From: Solihabitans fulvus
Lineage (GTDB): Bacteria > Actinomycetota > Actinomycetes > Mycobacteriales > Pseudonocardiaceae
Reading direction: 5' to 3'
Assembly (NCBI RefSeq): GCF_008386585.1
Contig: NZ_VUOB01000059.1
Span: 62,773 to 126,772, forward strand
Length of the DNA stretch: 64,000 nt
Position numbers and translations under genes: made by a program
In this document: positions 27,039 through 35,888 of the stretch, piece after piece
How the letters are laid out: every line of letters starts with the position of its first letter
Position numbering within the stretch: the first letter of the stretch is position 1
The notes under the pieces: model-generated
The model's database searches: none
Told to the model about the DNA's origin: nothing
Seen by the model: only the letters and a program-made list of their open reading frames with translations

Positions 27039-27668
27039 TCAGCCGGGCGGGAGCTTGTCGAAGACGAGCGTGGCGATCTTCTGCGAGATACCGCACGCGT
27101 CGACGTTCGCGCCGATCGGAATGAAATTGACCTCCAGCGTGCCGGCGATCACCTTGGGATCGGTGGACAGCAGCACGTGGATATCGCACCCGCTGCCCGA
27201 ATTCTGCTGTGTGGCCGAATTGCCGCCGATCTGGATCGGATCGCCGGCCGCCGCCTTGTCGGTGACGGTCGACATTACCGACAGCACCGCCGTTGGCTTG
27301 CTGAACGAGAGCACGCACCCGTCGCCGCTCGGCGGGGTGTCCGGGGCACCGCCCACGATCGCCGCGACGTCGTCGGCGGTGAACAGCTCGCACACCTTGA
27401 CACCATCGGCCTTCTTGGCCTTGCTGACGGTGCCGGGGGCTGCTGGTGAACCCGTGCCGGGGGCCGCGCTGGCCGAGGTCGACGGCGAATCGGAGCTGCT
27501 CGGCTGGTTCGACTCGGACGGCGCGTCGGTCGAACTCCGCTCGGATCCGCTCGGCGGCGGCGCGCCGGGCGCGGCGACGGGACTGCCGCCGACCTGCTGG
27601 GCGCATGCGGTCAGGCTGAGAGGCAGCGCTGCGATCGCCAGCGCGGCGCCGAGTCGTCGGATATGCAT
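27039..27668 (-). CDS. DUF3558-family lipoprotein 3
   Basis: 209 aa: signal MHIRRLGAALAIAALPLSLTA with lipobox Cys22, AQQVGGSPVAA, a longer Ser/Pro/Thr linker (about residues 34-85) that would span the cell wall, then the DUF3558 domain (VKVCELFTADDVAAIVGGAPDTPPSGDGC, IQIGGNSATQQNSGSGCDIHVLLSTDPKVIAG, CGISQKIATLVFDKLPPG). Its leader differs from those of copies 1 and 2, so it has its own promoter. It faces acuC, which is divergent. Confidence 0.87.
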   Translation of the reverse strand: MHIRRLGAALAIAALPLSLTACAQQVGGSPVAAPGAPPPSGSERSSTDAPSESNQPSSSDSPSTSASAAPGTGSPAAPGTVSKAKKADGVKVCELFTADDVAAIVGGAPDTPPSGDGCVLSFSKPTAVLSVMSTVTDKAAAGDPIQIGGNSATQQNSGSGCDIHVLLSTDPKVIAGTLEVNFIPIGANVDACGISQKIATLVFDKLPPG

Positions 27669-27823
27669 GAAAACTTGGACCCCGTTCTACTGCGCGCGGT
27701 TCCGTGGCCATTGGCGTCGGACGCGCTGTGCTGCGTCGGACCTTAACCCCGCAGGATCCGACAGTGCAGCCGGTCGGACGAATGCGTGACACTTCTGTCA
27801 ATGATCGCGGTGACCGACTCGGG

Positions 27824-27829
27824 TAGTTT
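27824..27829 (+). promoter_or_regulatory. -10 element (TAGTTT) of acuC
   Basis: TAGTTT is followed by 6 nt and the acuC ATG at 27836; no Shine-Dalgarno is present, so acuC appears leaderless. Confidence 0.5.
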
Positions 27830-27835
27830 CGGACC

Positions 27836-29011
27836 ATGGGCAAGGCAGCCGCAGTCGTCTGGGATGAGGCACTCCTCGGTTACGACATGGGCGAGGACCA
27901 TCCCCTCAATCCCGTCCGGCTCGACCTCACGTTGCGCCTGGCCACCGCGCTCGGCGTGCTGGACGGAGTCGAGCTGGTTCGGCCGGCCCCCGCCGATCCG
28001 GCCGACATCGAGCGGGTGCACGAGCCGAGCTACATCGCGGCCGTGCAGGCCGCGCCGACCGCGGGGTGGGACGTCGGCCACGGGCTCGGCACCCCGGACA
28101 ATCCCGTGTTCGTGCGGATGCACGAGGCCGCGTCACTGGTCGTCGGCGGGTCCGTCGAGGCCGCCCGCCGGATCGCCAGCGGCGAGGTCGACCGCGCGGT
28201 GAACATCGCGGGCGGCCTGCACCACGCCATGCGCGACCACGCCGCCGGCTTCTGCGTCTACAACGACTGCGCCGCGGCCATCGCCTGGCTGCTGGACAAC
28301 GGCATGGAGCGCGTCGCCTATCTCGACGTCGACGTCCACCACGGTGACGGCGTGCAGGCGGCCTTCTACGACGACCCCCGGGTGCTCACGATCTCCCTGC
28401 ACGAGTCGCCCATGTCGCTGTGGCCGGGCACCGGCTGGCCGAACGAGGTGGGCGGTCCGGGGGCCGAGGGGACGGCGGTGAACGTCGCGCTACCGCCGGG
28501 CACCTCCGACGCGCACTGGCTGCGTGCCTTCCACGCCGTCGTGCCGGGGCTGCTCGCCGAGTTCCGGCCGCAGGTGCTGGTCACCCAGTGCGGCGCGGAC
28601 ACCCACGCCGAGGACCCGCTCGCGGATCTCTCCCTCTCGGTGGACGCGCACCGGGCCACCTACGTGGCTCTGCGCGACCTTGCCACCCGGTACGCCGGCG
28701 GGCGGTGGCTCGCGCTCGGCGGTGGCGGCTATGAGCTGCTCAGGGTCGTGCCGAGGTCGTGGACCCACCTGCTGGCCACCGTGCTCGACCGCGACGTCGA
28801 CCCGGCGACGCCGCTGCCGGCCGACTGGGTCGCGCACGCGGCGCGACTCGCGCCGCACCGCCCGCTGCCTGCGTCGATGACCGACGGATGCGACCCTGAG
28901 TACCAGCCGTGGGGCGGCAGCGAGGGCCAGCCGGTGGACAGGGCGATCCTGGACACCCGGCGCGCGGTCTTCCCGCTGCACGGTCTGGACCCAGACGACC
29001 CCCGCGACTAG
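27836..29011 (+). CDS. acuC: AcuC-type class I histone-deacetylase-fold lysine deacetylase
   Basis: 391-aa zinc-dependent arginase/deacetylase fold enzyme, expected to deacetylate lysines of acyl-CoA synthetases. Diagnostic motifs: the GEDHPLNPVRLDLT N-terminus, GGLHHAM (catalytic His pair), GFCVYNDCAAAI, YLDVDVHHGDG (zinc Asp/His), SLHE, and TQCGADTHAEDPLADLSLS (second zinc Asp). Position 10 nt ahead of the Pat-type acetyltransferase strongly supports a deacetylase partner role. The start is leaderless-like. Confidence 0.93.
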   Translation: MGKAAAVVWDEALLGYDMGEDHPLNPVRLDLTLRLATALGVLDGVELVRPAPADPADIERVHEPSYIAAVQAAPTAGWDVGHGLGTPDNPVFVRMHEAASLVVGGSVEAARRIASGEVDRAVNIAGGLHHAMRDHAAGFCVYNDCAAAIAWLLDNGMERVAYLDVDVHHGDGVQAAFYDDPRVLTISLHESPMSLWPGTGWPNEVGGPGAEGTAVNVALPPGTSDAHWLRAFHAVVPGLLAEFRPQVLVTQCGADTHAEDPLADLSLSVDAHRATYVALRDLATRYAGGRWLALGGGGYELLRVVPRSWTHLLATVLDRDVDPATPLPADWVAHAARLAPHRPLPASMTDGCDPEYQPWGGSEGQPVDRAILDTRRAVFPLHGLDPDDPRD

Positions 29012-29021
29012 GAGCACTTCA

Positions 29022-31775
29022 GTGGCCGGTGACACGCGGGAACCCGACGTCGCTCAGCCGGGCGAGCCGGACCCGTACGACTACCCCCGGCACTGGGAGG
29101 CCGACGTCGTGCTCTCCGACGGCGGCACGGTCCACCTGCGACCGATCACCCCGGACGACGCCGACCGGCTGCTGGCCTTCCACACCAGACTGTCCGAACG
29201 CACCAGGTACTTCCGCTACTTCGGGCCGTATCCGCGCATCCCGCAGCGGGACCTCCGGCGGTTCACCACCGTCGACCACCACGACCGGGTCGCCTTCGTG
29301 GCGATGCTCGGCGACGACATCGTCGCGGTCGGCCGCTTCGACCGTCTCGGCGCGACGAATCCGGCGGGCGAGCGCGACTCCGCCGAGGTCGCGTTCGTGG
29401 TCGAGGACGCGCACCAGGCGAGGGGCCTCGGCTCGATCCTGCTCGAACACCTGGCCGCGGCGGCGCGGGAGTGCGGGCTGAGCCGGTTCGTCGCCGAGGT
29501 TCTCGCGGAGAACGGCAAGATGGTTCGGGTGTTCCGGGACGCGGGCTACCGGGTCAGCCGGGCGTTCGAGGACGGCGTCGTGCACCTGGAGTTCGCGATC
29601 GACCCGACCGAGGAGTCGGTGGCGGTCGCGAGGGCCCGCGAGCAGGCCGCGGAGGCCCGCAGCGTGCACAACCTGCTGCACCCGAAGTCGGTCGCGGTGA
29701 TCGGGGCGTCCACCGACCGCACCAAGATCGGCTACGCGGTGCTGACGCACCTGCTGTCCGGGGACTTCGCCGGGCCGGTGTACCCGGTCAACGCGGAGCA
29801 CCGCTCGGTGCGGGGCGTCCGCGCCTACCCGTCCGTGCTGGACATCCCCGACGACGTCGACCTCGCGGTGATCGCGGTGCCGGCGGCGGGCGTCGACGAC
29901 GTGCTGGACGCGTGCCTCGCCAAGGGCGTCAAGGCGCTGGTCGTGGTGACCTCGGGGTTCGGCGAGACCGGTCCGGACGGCCGCACGGCGGAGCGTCGGC
30001 TGGCCGGCGAGGCCCGCGCGCACGGCATGCGGGTGGTCGGGCCGAACGCACTCGGCGTGCTCAACACGGACCCGGCGGTGCGGCTCAACGCCACGCTCGC
30101 GCCGCAGCTCCCGGTCCGTGGCCGCACCGGCTTCTTCTGCCAGTCGGGCGCGCTCGGCACGGCGATCCTGGCCACCGCCAACGAGCGCGGGCTCGGCCTG
30201 TCGACCTTCGTCTCCGCCGGTAACCGCGCGGACGTGTCCGGCAACGACCTGTTGCAGTACTGGGAGACCGACCCGGCGACCGACGTCGTGTTGCTGTACC
30301 TGGAGTCGTTCGGCAATCCGCGCAAGTTCGCCAGGCTGGCCCGCAGGCTCGGCCGCACCAAGCCGATCGTGGCGGTGAAGTCCGGCCGCAACGCGATCCG
30401 GCCCGCGTTGGCCGCCAACTCGGTTCCGGTGGACGAGGCGAGCGTGCAGGCGCTGTTCGAGCAGGCCGGGGTGATCCGGGTCGAGTCCCTTGACCAGCTG
30501 TTCGACACGGCGCTGCTGCTCGCGCACCAGCCGCTGCCAGGCGGCCATCGGGTCGCCGTGGTCGGCAACTCGACGGCCATCGGCGTGCTGGCCGCCGACA
30601 CGGCGCTGGCGCAGGGGCTGGAACTGGCAGGCGACCCGGTCGACGTCGGCTCGCAGGCCGGGCCGTCGGAGTTCGCCGCAGCGGTGCGGGACGCGTTGCG
30701 GCGGGAGGATACCGACGCCCTGGTGGTGGTGTTCGTGCCGCCGCTGGCCGTGCCGGGCACCGCCTACGCGCGCGCCCTGCGGGAGGTGGTCGGCGAGGCG
30801 GGCACGGCGTCGACCAAGCCGATCGTGTCGACCTTCCTCGCCGTGGAGGGCGTGCCGGACGAGCTGGCGGTGCCAGGTCCCGGCGGCGCGCCGGGGCGCG
30901 GGTCGGTGCCTTCCTATCCCAGCCCGGAGCGGGCGGTGCTCGCGCTGTCCAGGGCCACCAGGTACGCGCAGTGGCGCTCGGCCGCCAAGGGCAGCCTCGT
31001 TCGACCGGCTGGCATCGACGAGCAGGCGGCCAAGGCGATCGTCGACGAACTGGTGTCCACTGTGGACGGTCAGGATGAGGTTGAGCAGAACCTCGGTGAC
31101 GAGCTGATCGTCCGGCTGCTGGCCTGCTACGGCATCGACGTGGTGCCGTTCCGCGTGGTGTCGGGTGTCGAGGCCGCGGTCGCCGCGGCGACCGAACTCG
31201 GCTATCCGGTGGCGATGAAGTCGGCCAGCGAGACGCTGCGGCACCGCACCGACCTGGTCGGCGTGCGGCTCGACCTCGGGGCCGAGGACGCCGTGCGAGC
31301 TGCCTATGCCGACCTGCACACGGTGTCGGGGCGCGCGGACGTGTACGTGCAACGCATGGCGCCCAAGGGCATCTCGTGCGTGCTGGGCCTCCAGGACGAC
31401 CCGTCCTTCGGCACGCTGGTGTCGTTCGGACTGTCCGGAATGGTCAGCGACCTGCTGGACGACCGCGCCTACCGGGCGGTGCCGCTGACCGACGTCGACG
31501 CTGCGGCCCTGGTGCGGGCGCCGAAGGCCGCGCCGCTGCTGGCGGGCTATCGGGGTGGCGCGCCGACCGACCTGGTCGCGATGGAGGACCTGGTGCTGCG
31601 GGTGGCGGCGCTGGCCGAGGACATGCCGGAGGTCCGGTCGCTCGCGCTGGAGCCCGTGCTGGCCTCGCCGGCCGGTGTCTTCGTGTCCAGCGCGCGGATC
31701 ACCGTTGGCCTGCCGCCGTCCCGGCACGACACCGGGCCGCGCCGACTGAGGTCGATCTCACCGCTCGAAGGGTAG
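29022..31775 (+). CDS. Pat-type protein acetyltransferase: GNAT fused to NDP-forming acyl-CoA synthetase-like domain
   Basis: 917 aa. The N-terminal GNAT domain (about residues 30-200) has VEDAHQARGLGSILLEHLA, the acetyl-CoA pyrophosphate loop. It is followed by a CoA-binding Rossmann domain (PKSVAVIGASTDRTKIGYAV), succinyl-CoA ligase-like domains (FFCQSGALGTAI, VSAGNRADVSGND) and an ATP-grasp domain (LACYGIDVVPFRVVSGVEAAVAAATELG, then AMKSASETLRHRTDLVGV). This GNAT-first order is the one reported for Streptomyces PatA, the reverse of Salmonella Pat. The synthetase part is expected to be regulatory. GTG 29022 follows GGAGC; 10 nt after acuC, so one operon. Confidence 0.92.
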   Translation: MAGDTREPDVAQPGEPDPYDYPRHWEADVVLSDGGTVHLRPITPDDADRLLAFHTRLSERTRYFRYFGPYPRIPQRDLRRFTTVDHHDRVAFVAMLGDDIVAVGRFDRLGATNPAGERDSAEVAFVVEDAHQARGLGSILLEHLAAAARECGLSRFVAEVLAENGKMVRVFRDAGYRVSRAFEDGVVHLEFAIDPTEESVAVARAREQAAEARSVHNLLHPKSVAVIGASTDRTKIGYAVLTHLLSGDFAGPVYPVNAEHRSVRGVRAYPSVLDIPDDVDLAVIAVPAAGVDDVLDACLAKGVKALVVVTSGFGETGPDGRTAERRLAGEARAHGMRVVGPNALGVLNTDPAVRLNATLAPQLPVRGRTGFFCQSGALGTAILATANERGLGLSTFVSAGNRADVSGNDLLQYWETDPATDVVLLYLESFGNPRKFARLARRLGRTKPIVAVKSGRNAIRPALAANSVPVDEASVQALFEQAGVIRVESLDQLFDTALLLAHQPLPGGHRVAVVGNSTAIGVLAADTALAQGLELAGDPVDVGSQAGPSEFAAAVRDALRREDTDALVVVFVPPLAVPGTAYARALREVVGEAGTASTKPIVSTFLAVEGVPDELAVPGPGGAPGRGSVPSYPSPERAVLALSRATRYAQWRSAAKGSLVRPAGIDEQAAKAIVDELVSTVDGQDEVEQNLGDELIVRLLACYGIDVVPFRVVSGVEAAVAAATELGYPVAMKSASETLRHRTDLVGVRLDLGAEDAVRAAYADLHTVSGRADVYVQRMAPKGISCVLGLQDDPSFGTLVSFGLSGMVSDLLDDRAYRAVPLTDVDAAALVRAPKAAPLLAGYRGGAPTDLVAMEDLVLRVAALAEDMPEVRSLALEPVLASPAGVFVSSARITVGLPPSRHDTGPRRLRSISPLEG
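31056..31066. repeat. TCCACTGTGGA motif copy 3
   Basis: Exact copy inside the acetyltransferase gene, read in frame as Val-Ser-Thr-Val-Asp-Gly with an ACT codon, which is uncommon in this GC-rich DNA; it suggests the DNA motif itself is maintained. Confidence 0.6.
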
Positions 31776-31809
31776 TTCGCCGGCCTGCGGACTGTGCGAT
31801 GCTTGGCGC

Positions 31810-31980
31810 ATGGCCATGGCGCACATGATCACGCAGGTGGACGCCCTCAGTCAGCACCTCGAGGCGCGGGGCATTCTGTCGGCGATCGGCAACGCGATCC
31901 TCGTGGTGCTGCTGGTGGTTCTGCTCATCGGCGTGCTGATCGGCTTCTTCATCGGCCGTGCGTTCGGCCGTCGCCGCTGA
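31810..31980 (+). CDS. Single-pass mini membrane protein (56 aa)
   Basis: 56 residues: a short amphipathic N-terminus (MITQVDALSQHLEARGILSA), one strong membrane helix ILVVLLVVLLIGVLIGFFIG with glycine zipper spacing, and a basic tail RAFGRRR that predicts a cytoplasmic C-terminus. Third positions are GC-rich throughout, as in real genes here. The ATG at 31810 has no ribosome site but lies 6 nt after GATGCT, so it may be leaderless; ATG 31816 is an alternative. It follows the acetyltransferase gene by 34 bp. Function unknown. Confidence 0.65.
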   Translation: MAMAHMITQVDALSQHLEARGILSAIGNAILVVLLVVLLIGVLIGFFIGRAFGRRR

Positions 31981-32128
31981 GAGTTCGTGTTCTGTAGTTC
32001 ACGGTCTCGCCCGCGATCCCGGGGCGCTGGGAAGGGCCAACGCGGGGAATCACCCTGTCTGTCAGGTCACACCGCGCGTCACTGACGCGGCGGTACCGGG
32101 GGAGTGACCGCGCGGAAAGCTTGGTGAC

Positions 32129-32449
32129 GTGGAGATTCTGGGCAAACCCATCTGGTGGACCGAGGACGGAGATCACGCCGTCACCGTGCAGTTGACGCAC
32201 GGCGCCGACATGCGCTTCGCCAAGCAGTTCGTCTCCGAGACGGGTTCGGAGGTCAAGGTCGAGCTGGCGCTGCGCAAGCAGGGCAGGACCGCAGAAGGGC
32301 AGGGCGGCGCGGTCACGCTGTCGACGCTGCACGCCAATCTCACCAAGCCGGTCGGCACCCGCCGGTTCGTCGTGGTCGTCGACGGCGACGTGGTGGCGCC
32401 GATGCGCGCGACCGGCCCGGCCGGCTCTGCCGGCCTATGCTCCCGAGCT
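32129..32449 (+). CDS. Coding-like segment in frame with, and upstream of, the GntR gene
   Basis: From GTG 32129 the frame is open without a stop straight into the GntR gene. Residues 1-~95 (MEILGKPIWWTEDGDHAVTV to VVVDGDVVAPM) have strong third-position GC bias and a beta-rich protein-like pattern. The next ~15 codons (TCT, CTA, TGC, CGA, GCT) lose that bias where a promoter-like TATGCT sits. Either the regulator carries a ~107-residue extra domain, or this is a separate small gene whose stop codon was lost. No domain is recognised. Confidence 0.45.
32436..32441 (+). promoter_or_regulatory. -10 element (TATGCT) of the GntR gene
   Basis: TATGCT lies 8 nt before GTG 32450, consistent with a near-leaderless start inside the longer open frame. 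Confidence 0.4.
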
Positions 32450-33226
32450 GTGCCGGCAGACAATCGCATCCCGCCGCATCGGGCGGACGGCCCGGTGCGC
32501 GCCGGAATCCCGGAGCACGGACGAATTCCGCGCTACTACGCGGTGAAGGCCGAGTTGCTCGTTCTCGTCGACGAGTTGGGTGTCGGGGCCGCGCTGCCCT
32601 CTGAGCGGGAGCTGGCCGAGCGGTTCGCGGTGTCCAGGGTGACCCTGCGCCAGGCCGTCGCCGAGCTGGTGCTGGAGGGCCGGTTGCAGCGCAGGCAGGG
32701 CAGCGGCACGTTCGTCGCGCCGCCCAAGCTGGTGCAGCCGCTGTCGTTGGTCAGCTACACCGAGGGCATGCGCCGGCAGGGCGTGCATCCCGGGCGCACC
32801 GTGATCACCCTGGAGCGGTTGCCCGCCGACGACGGGCTGGCGGCCGAGCTGGCCATCGAGCCCGGCGCGACGGTGATCCACATCGAGCGGGTGCTGCTGG
32901 CGGACACCGAGCGCGTCGGCCTGGAATCGACCTACCTGCCGGAGTCGAGGTTTCCCACGCTGCTGGAGGTTTTCGACCCGGCGACCTCGCTCTACGCCTG
33001 CCTGGTCGACCGGCTCGGCGTCACCTTCGCCGAGGCGGAGGAGCGCGTGGAGACCGTGCTGGCGACGCCCCGAGAGGCGCTGCTGATCGGCACCAATCCG
33101 GCGCTGCCGATGCTGCTGCTGCACCGCGTCTCGCTGGATGCGAAGGGCGGTCCCATCGAGCGGGTCCGCTCGCTCTACCGGGGCGACCGGTTCAGCTTCA
33201 CCGCGCGGCTCCGCGCCGACAGTTAG
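32450..33226 (+). CDS. GntR/HutC-family regulator with UTRA ligand domain
   Basis: About 258 aa from GTG 32450. The winged HTH (GAALPSERELAERFAVSRVTLRQAVAELVLEGRLQRRQGSGTFVAPP) is followed by a UTRA effector domain (RTVITLERLPADDGLAAELAIEPGATVIHIERVLLAD, ESTYLPESRFPTLLE, ERVETVLATPREALLIG, IERVRSLYRGDRFSF). The HutC subfamily responds to small metabolites such as sugar phosphates, histidine-pathway products or phosphonates. GTG 32498 is another possible start. The phosphonate-type FAD/HAD pair lies beyond tex, so a link is conceivable but not shown. Confidence 0.88.
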   Translation: MPADNRIPPHRADGPVRAGIPEHGRIPRYYAVKAELLVLVDELGVGAALPSERELAERFAVSRVTLRQAVAELVLEGRLQRRQGSGTFVAPPKLVQPLSLVSYTEGMRRQGVHPGRTVITLERLPADDGLAAELAIEPGATVIHIERVLLADTERVGLESTYLPESRFPTLLEVFDPATSLYACLVDRLGVTFAEAEERVETVLATPREALLIGTNPALPMLLLHRVSLDAKGGPIERVRSLYRGDRFSFTARLRADS

Positions 33227-33268
33227 TTCCTGGCGCGGCTGGTTCCTGGCGCGGCACCGCCTGACACA

Positions 33269-33313
33269 AACCGGCCCGTACCGCGTCCGATCCGGATGCG
33301 GTACGGGCCGGTT
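33269..33313. terminator. Bidirectional terminator between GntR and tex genes
   Basis: 16-bp perfect stem (33269-33284 with 33298-33313) and a 13-nt loop in a convergent 97-bp gap; T-rich bases follow on the plus strand. Confidence 0.88.
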
Positions 33314-33323
33314 GTTCGTGGTG

Positions 33324-35705
33324 CTAGTGGCCGTTGTTGAAGCCGGCACGGCGCAGCGCTTCGGCCATCGCGCCGCCCGACTGCCCGGACTGCCCGGACT
33401 GGCCCGACTTTCCGCCGCGCGGCGCGTTCCGCCTGCCGTCGTTGCGCTGGCCGCCGTCGTTGCGCTGGCGGTTGCCGCCGCCGCCGCCGGACTGGCCGCG
33501 CTGCTCCTGGCGGGTTTCCGCCTCGTCCTCCAGCCGCAGCGTGAGCGAGATGCGCTTGCGCGGGATGTCGATGTCGAGCACCTTCACCCGCACGACGTCG
33601 CCCGGCTTGACCACGTCGCGCGGGTCCTTGACGAACGTCCGCGACATCGCCGACACGTGCACCAGCCCGTCCTGGTGCACGCCGACGTCAACGAACGCGC
33701 CGAACGCGGCCACGTTGGTGACGACGCCCTCCAGCACCATGCCCTGCACGAGGTCGGCGATCTTGTCGACGCCCTCCTTGAAGGTCGCGGTCTTGAACGC
33801 CGGCCTCGGGTCGCGGCCCGGCTTCTCCAGCTCCTTGATGATGTCGGTGACGGTCGGCAGCCCGAACGTGTCGTCGGCGAAGGTCTGCGGACGCAGCGTG
33901 CGCAGCGTCGCGCTGTCGCCGATCAGCTTGGTGATCTCGGCGCCGGTCGACTCCAGGATCCTGCGCACCACCGGGTACGCCTCGGGGTGCACGCTGGAGG
34001 AGTCGAGCGGGTCGTCGCCGTCGGGGATGCGCAGGAAGCCCGCGCACTGCTCGAACGCCTTGGGGCCGAGGCGGGCCACGTCCTTGAGCGCCTTGCGCGA
34101 CCGGAACGGCCCGTTGCCGTCGCGGTGCAGCACGATGTTCTCGGCCAGAGTCTCGCTGATGCCCGACACGCGGGTGAGCAGGGGAGCGGAGGCGGTGTTG
34201 ACGTCGACGCCGACGCCGTTCACGCAGTCCTCGACCACCGCGTCGAGCGAGCGGGACAGCTTGAGCTCGGACAGGTCGTGCTGGTACTGGCCGACGCCGA
34301 TCGACTTGGGGTCGATCTTGACCAGCTCGGCGAGCGGGTCCTGGAGCCGGCGGGCGATCGACACCGCGCCGCGGATCGACACGTCCAGCGAGGGCAGCTC
34401 CTGCGACGCGTAGGCGGACGCCGAGTACACCGACGCGCCGGCCTCCGACACCATCACCTTGGTGAGCTTCAGCTCGGGGTGGAGCTTGATCAGCTCCTCG
34501 GCCAGCTTGTCGGTCTCCCGCGACGCGGTGCCGTTGCCGATCGCGATCAGCTCGACGCTGTGCTGCTTGGCCAGCCGCGCCAGGCTCGCCAGCGCCTCGG
34601 TCCAGCGCTGCGCCGGCACGTGCGGGTAGATCGTGTCCTTGTCGACGACCTTGCCGGTCGCGTCGACGACGGCGACCTTCACCCCGGTGCGGAAACCGGG
34701 GTCGAGGCCCATGGTGGCGCGCGAGCCGGCCGGCGCGGCGAGCAGCAGGTCACGCAGGTTCGAGGCGAACACGCGCACGGCCTCGTCCTCGGCGACCTGC
34801 CGCAGCCGCCCGCGCAGGTCGATGCCGAGGTGCACCAGGATCCTGGTGCGCCAGGCCCAACGGACCGTGTCGGTCAGCCACTTGTCGGCGGGCCTGCCCC
34901 GGTCGTCGACGCCGAACCGGCTGGCGATGCGCACCTCGTAGTCGCTCGGGCCGGGCCGCACGTCCTCCTCGGGCCGCTCCTCCTCGGGTTCGAGGGTGAC
35001 CTCGAGGAAGTCCTCCTTCTCGCCGCGGAACATGGCGAGGATGCGGTGCGAGGGCAGCTTGGTGAACGGCTCCGAGAAGTCGAAGTAGTCGGCGAACTTC
35101 GCGCCGTCCTCCTGCTTGCCGTCGCGGACCTTGGCGACCAGCCTGCCGCGCGACCACATCTGCTCGCGCAGACCGCCGATGAGGTCGGCGTCCTCGCCGA
35201 ACTGCTCGACCAGGATCGAGCGCGCGCCGTCGAGGGCAGCGGCCTGGTCGGCGACGCCCTTGTCCGCGTCGACGAAGGTCGCGGCGAGCGCCTGCGGGTC
35301 CTGTGTCGGGTCGGCGAGCAGCGTGTCGGCCAGCGGTTGCAGACCGGCCTCGCGGGCGATCTGCGCCTTGGTGCGCCGCTTGGGCTTGTAGGGCAGGTAG
35401 ATGTCCTCCAGCCGCGCCTTGGTGTCGGCGGCCAGCACCTGGGCGCGCAGCGCGTCGTCCAGCTTGCCCTGCGACTCGATCGACTCGAGCACGGCGGCGC
35501 GCCGCTCCTCCAGCTCGCGCAGGTACCGCAACCGCTCCTCGAGCGTGCGCAGCTGCGTGTCGTCGAGTGTGCCGGTCACCTCCTTGCGGTAGCGGGCGAT
35601 GAACGGCACGGTGGCGCCGCCGTCCAGCAGGTCGACCGCGGCCTGCACCTGGCCGTCGCGCACGCCGAGTTCCTCGGCGATCCTCTGATGAATAGACAAC
35701 GTCAC
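33324..35705 (-). CDS. tex: Tex-family S1 RNA-binding protein
   Basis: 793-aa homologue of the Tex transcription accessory protein (Spt6-like), which binds nucleic acids and the transcription machinery. Order: N-terminal HTH region (RIAEELGVRDGQVQAAVDLL, VPFIARYRKEVTG), YqgF/RNase H-like domain (MGLDPGFRTGVKVAVVDATG), HhH repeats (GVGVDVNTASAPLLTRVSGI), and an S1 domain (GVVTNVAAFGAFVDVGVHQDGLVHVSAMS) near residues 660-730. A Gly/Arg/Asn/Gln-rich disordered tail follows with SGQ repeats, not part of the usual core and typical of RNA-binding condensate-prone tails. GTG 35705 is chosen as start since the upstream frame (to 35810) is not protein-like. Confidence 0.95.
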   Translation of the reverse strand: MTLSIHQRIAEELGVRDGQVQAAVDLLDGGATVPFIARYRKEVTGTLDDTQLRTLEERLRYLRELEERRAAVLESIESQGKLDDALRAQVLAADTKARLEDIYLPYKPKRRTKAQIAREAGLQPLADTLLADPTQDPQALAATFVDADKGVADQAAALDGARSILVEQFGEDADLIGGLREQMWSRGRLVAKVRDGKQEDGAKFADYFDFSEPFTKLPSHRILAMFRGEKEDFLEVTLEPEEERPEEDVRPGPSDYEVRIASRFGVDDRGRPADKWLTDTVRWAWRTRILVHLGIDLRGRLRQVAEDEAVRVFASNLRDLLLAAPAGSRATMGLDPGFRTGVKVAVVDATGKVVDKDTIYPHVPAQRWTEALASLARLAKQHSVELIAIGNGTASRETDKLAEELIKLHPELKLTKVMVSEAGASVYSASAYASQELPSLDVSIRGAVSIARRLQDPLAELVKIDPKSIGVGQYQHDLSELKLSRSLDAVVEDCVNGVGVDVNTASAPLLTRVSGISETLAENIVLHRDGNGPFRSRKALKDVARLGPKAFEQCAGFLRIPDGDDPLDSSSVHPEAYPVVRRILESTGAEITKLIGDSATLRTLRPQTFADDTFGLPTVTDIIKELEKPGRDPRPAFKTATFKEGVDKIADLVQGMVLEGVVTNVAAFGAFVDVGVHQDGLVHVSAMSRTFVKDPRDVVKPGDVVRVKVLDIDIPRKRISLTLRLEDEAETRQEQRGQSGGGGGNRQRNDGGQRNDGRRNAPRGGKSGQSGQSGQSGGAMAEALRRAGFNNGH

Positions 35706-35888
35706 GGTCCTGATCCGCCCTCTCCCTGAGCCTGCGTGGCCATTGTGCCGGGGTGCGCTTCCGGTGGGTTCGCCGCCTCCGCACGGCAAGATAACGCTGA
35801 GGTAACACATCTAGTCCACATGTCGAGTTCACTCCCCCTTGGCCGCAGATCCACCGCCGGTTCGCCCGCGCCCCGCACCGTGTGCCGC

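Noticed and set aside
29019..31727. 902-aa minus-strand open frame opposite the acetyltransferase
   Set aside because: Mirror of a well-supported gene; the sequence is low-complexity Arg/His/Gly/Val without family motifs.
33138..35729. 863-aa plus-strand open frame opposite tex
   Set aside because: Shadow of the Tex coding strand; no domain pattern and no initiation signal.
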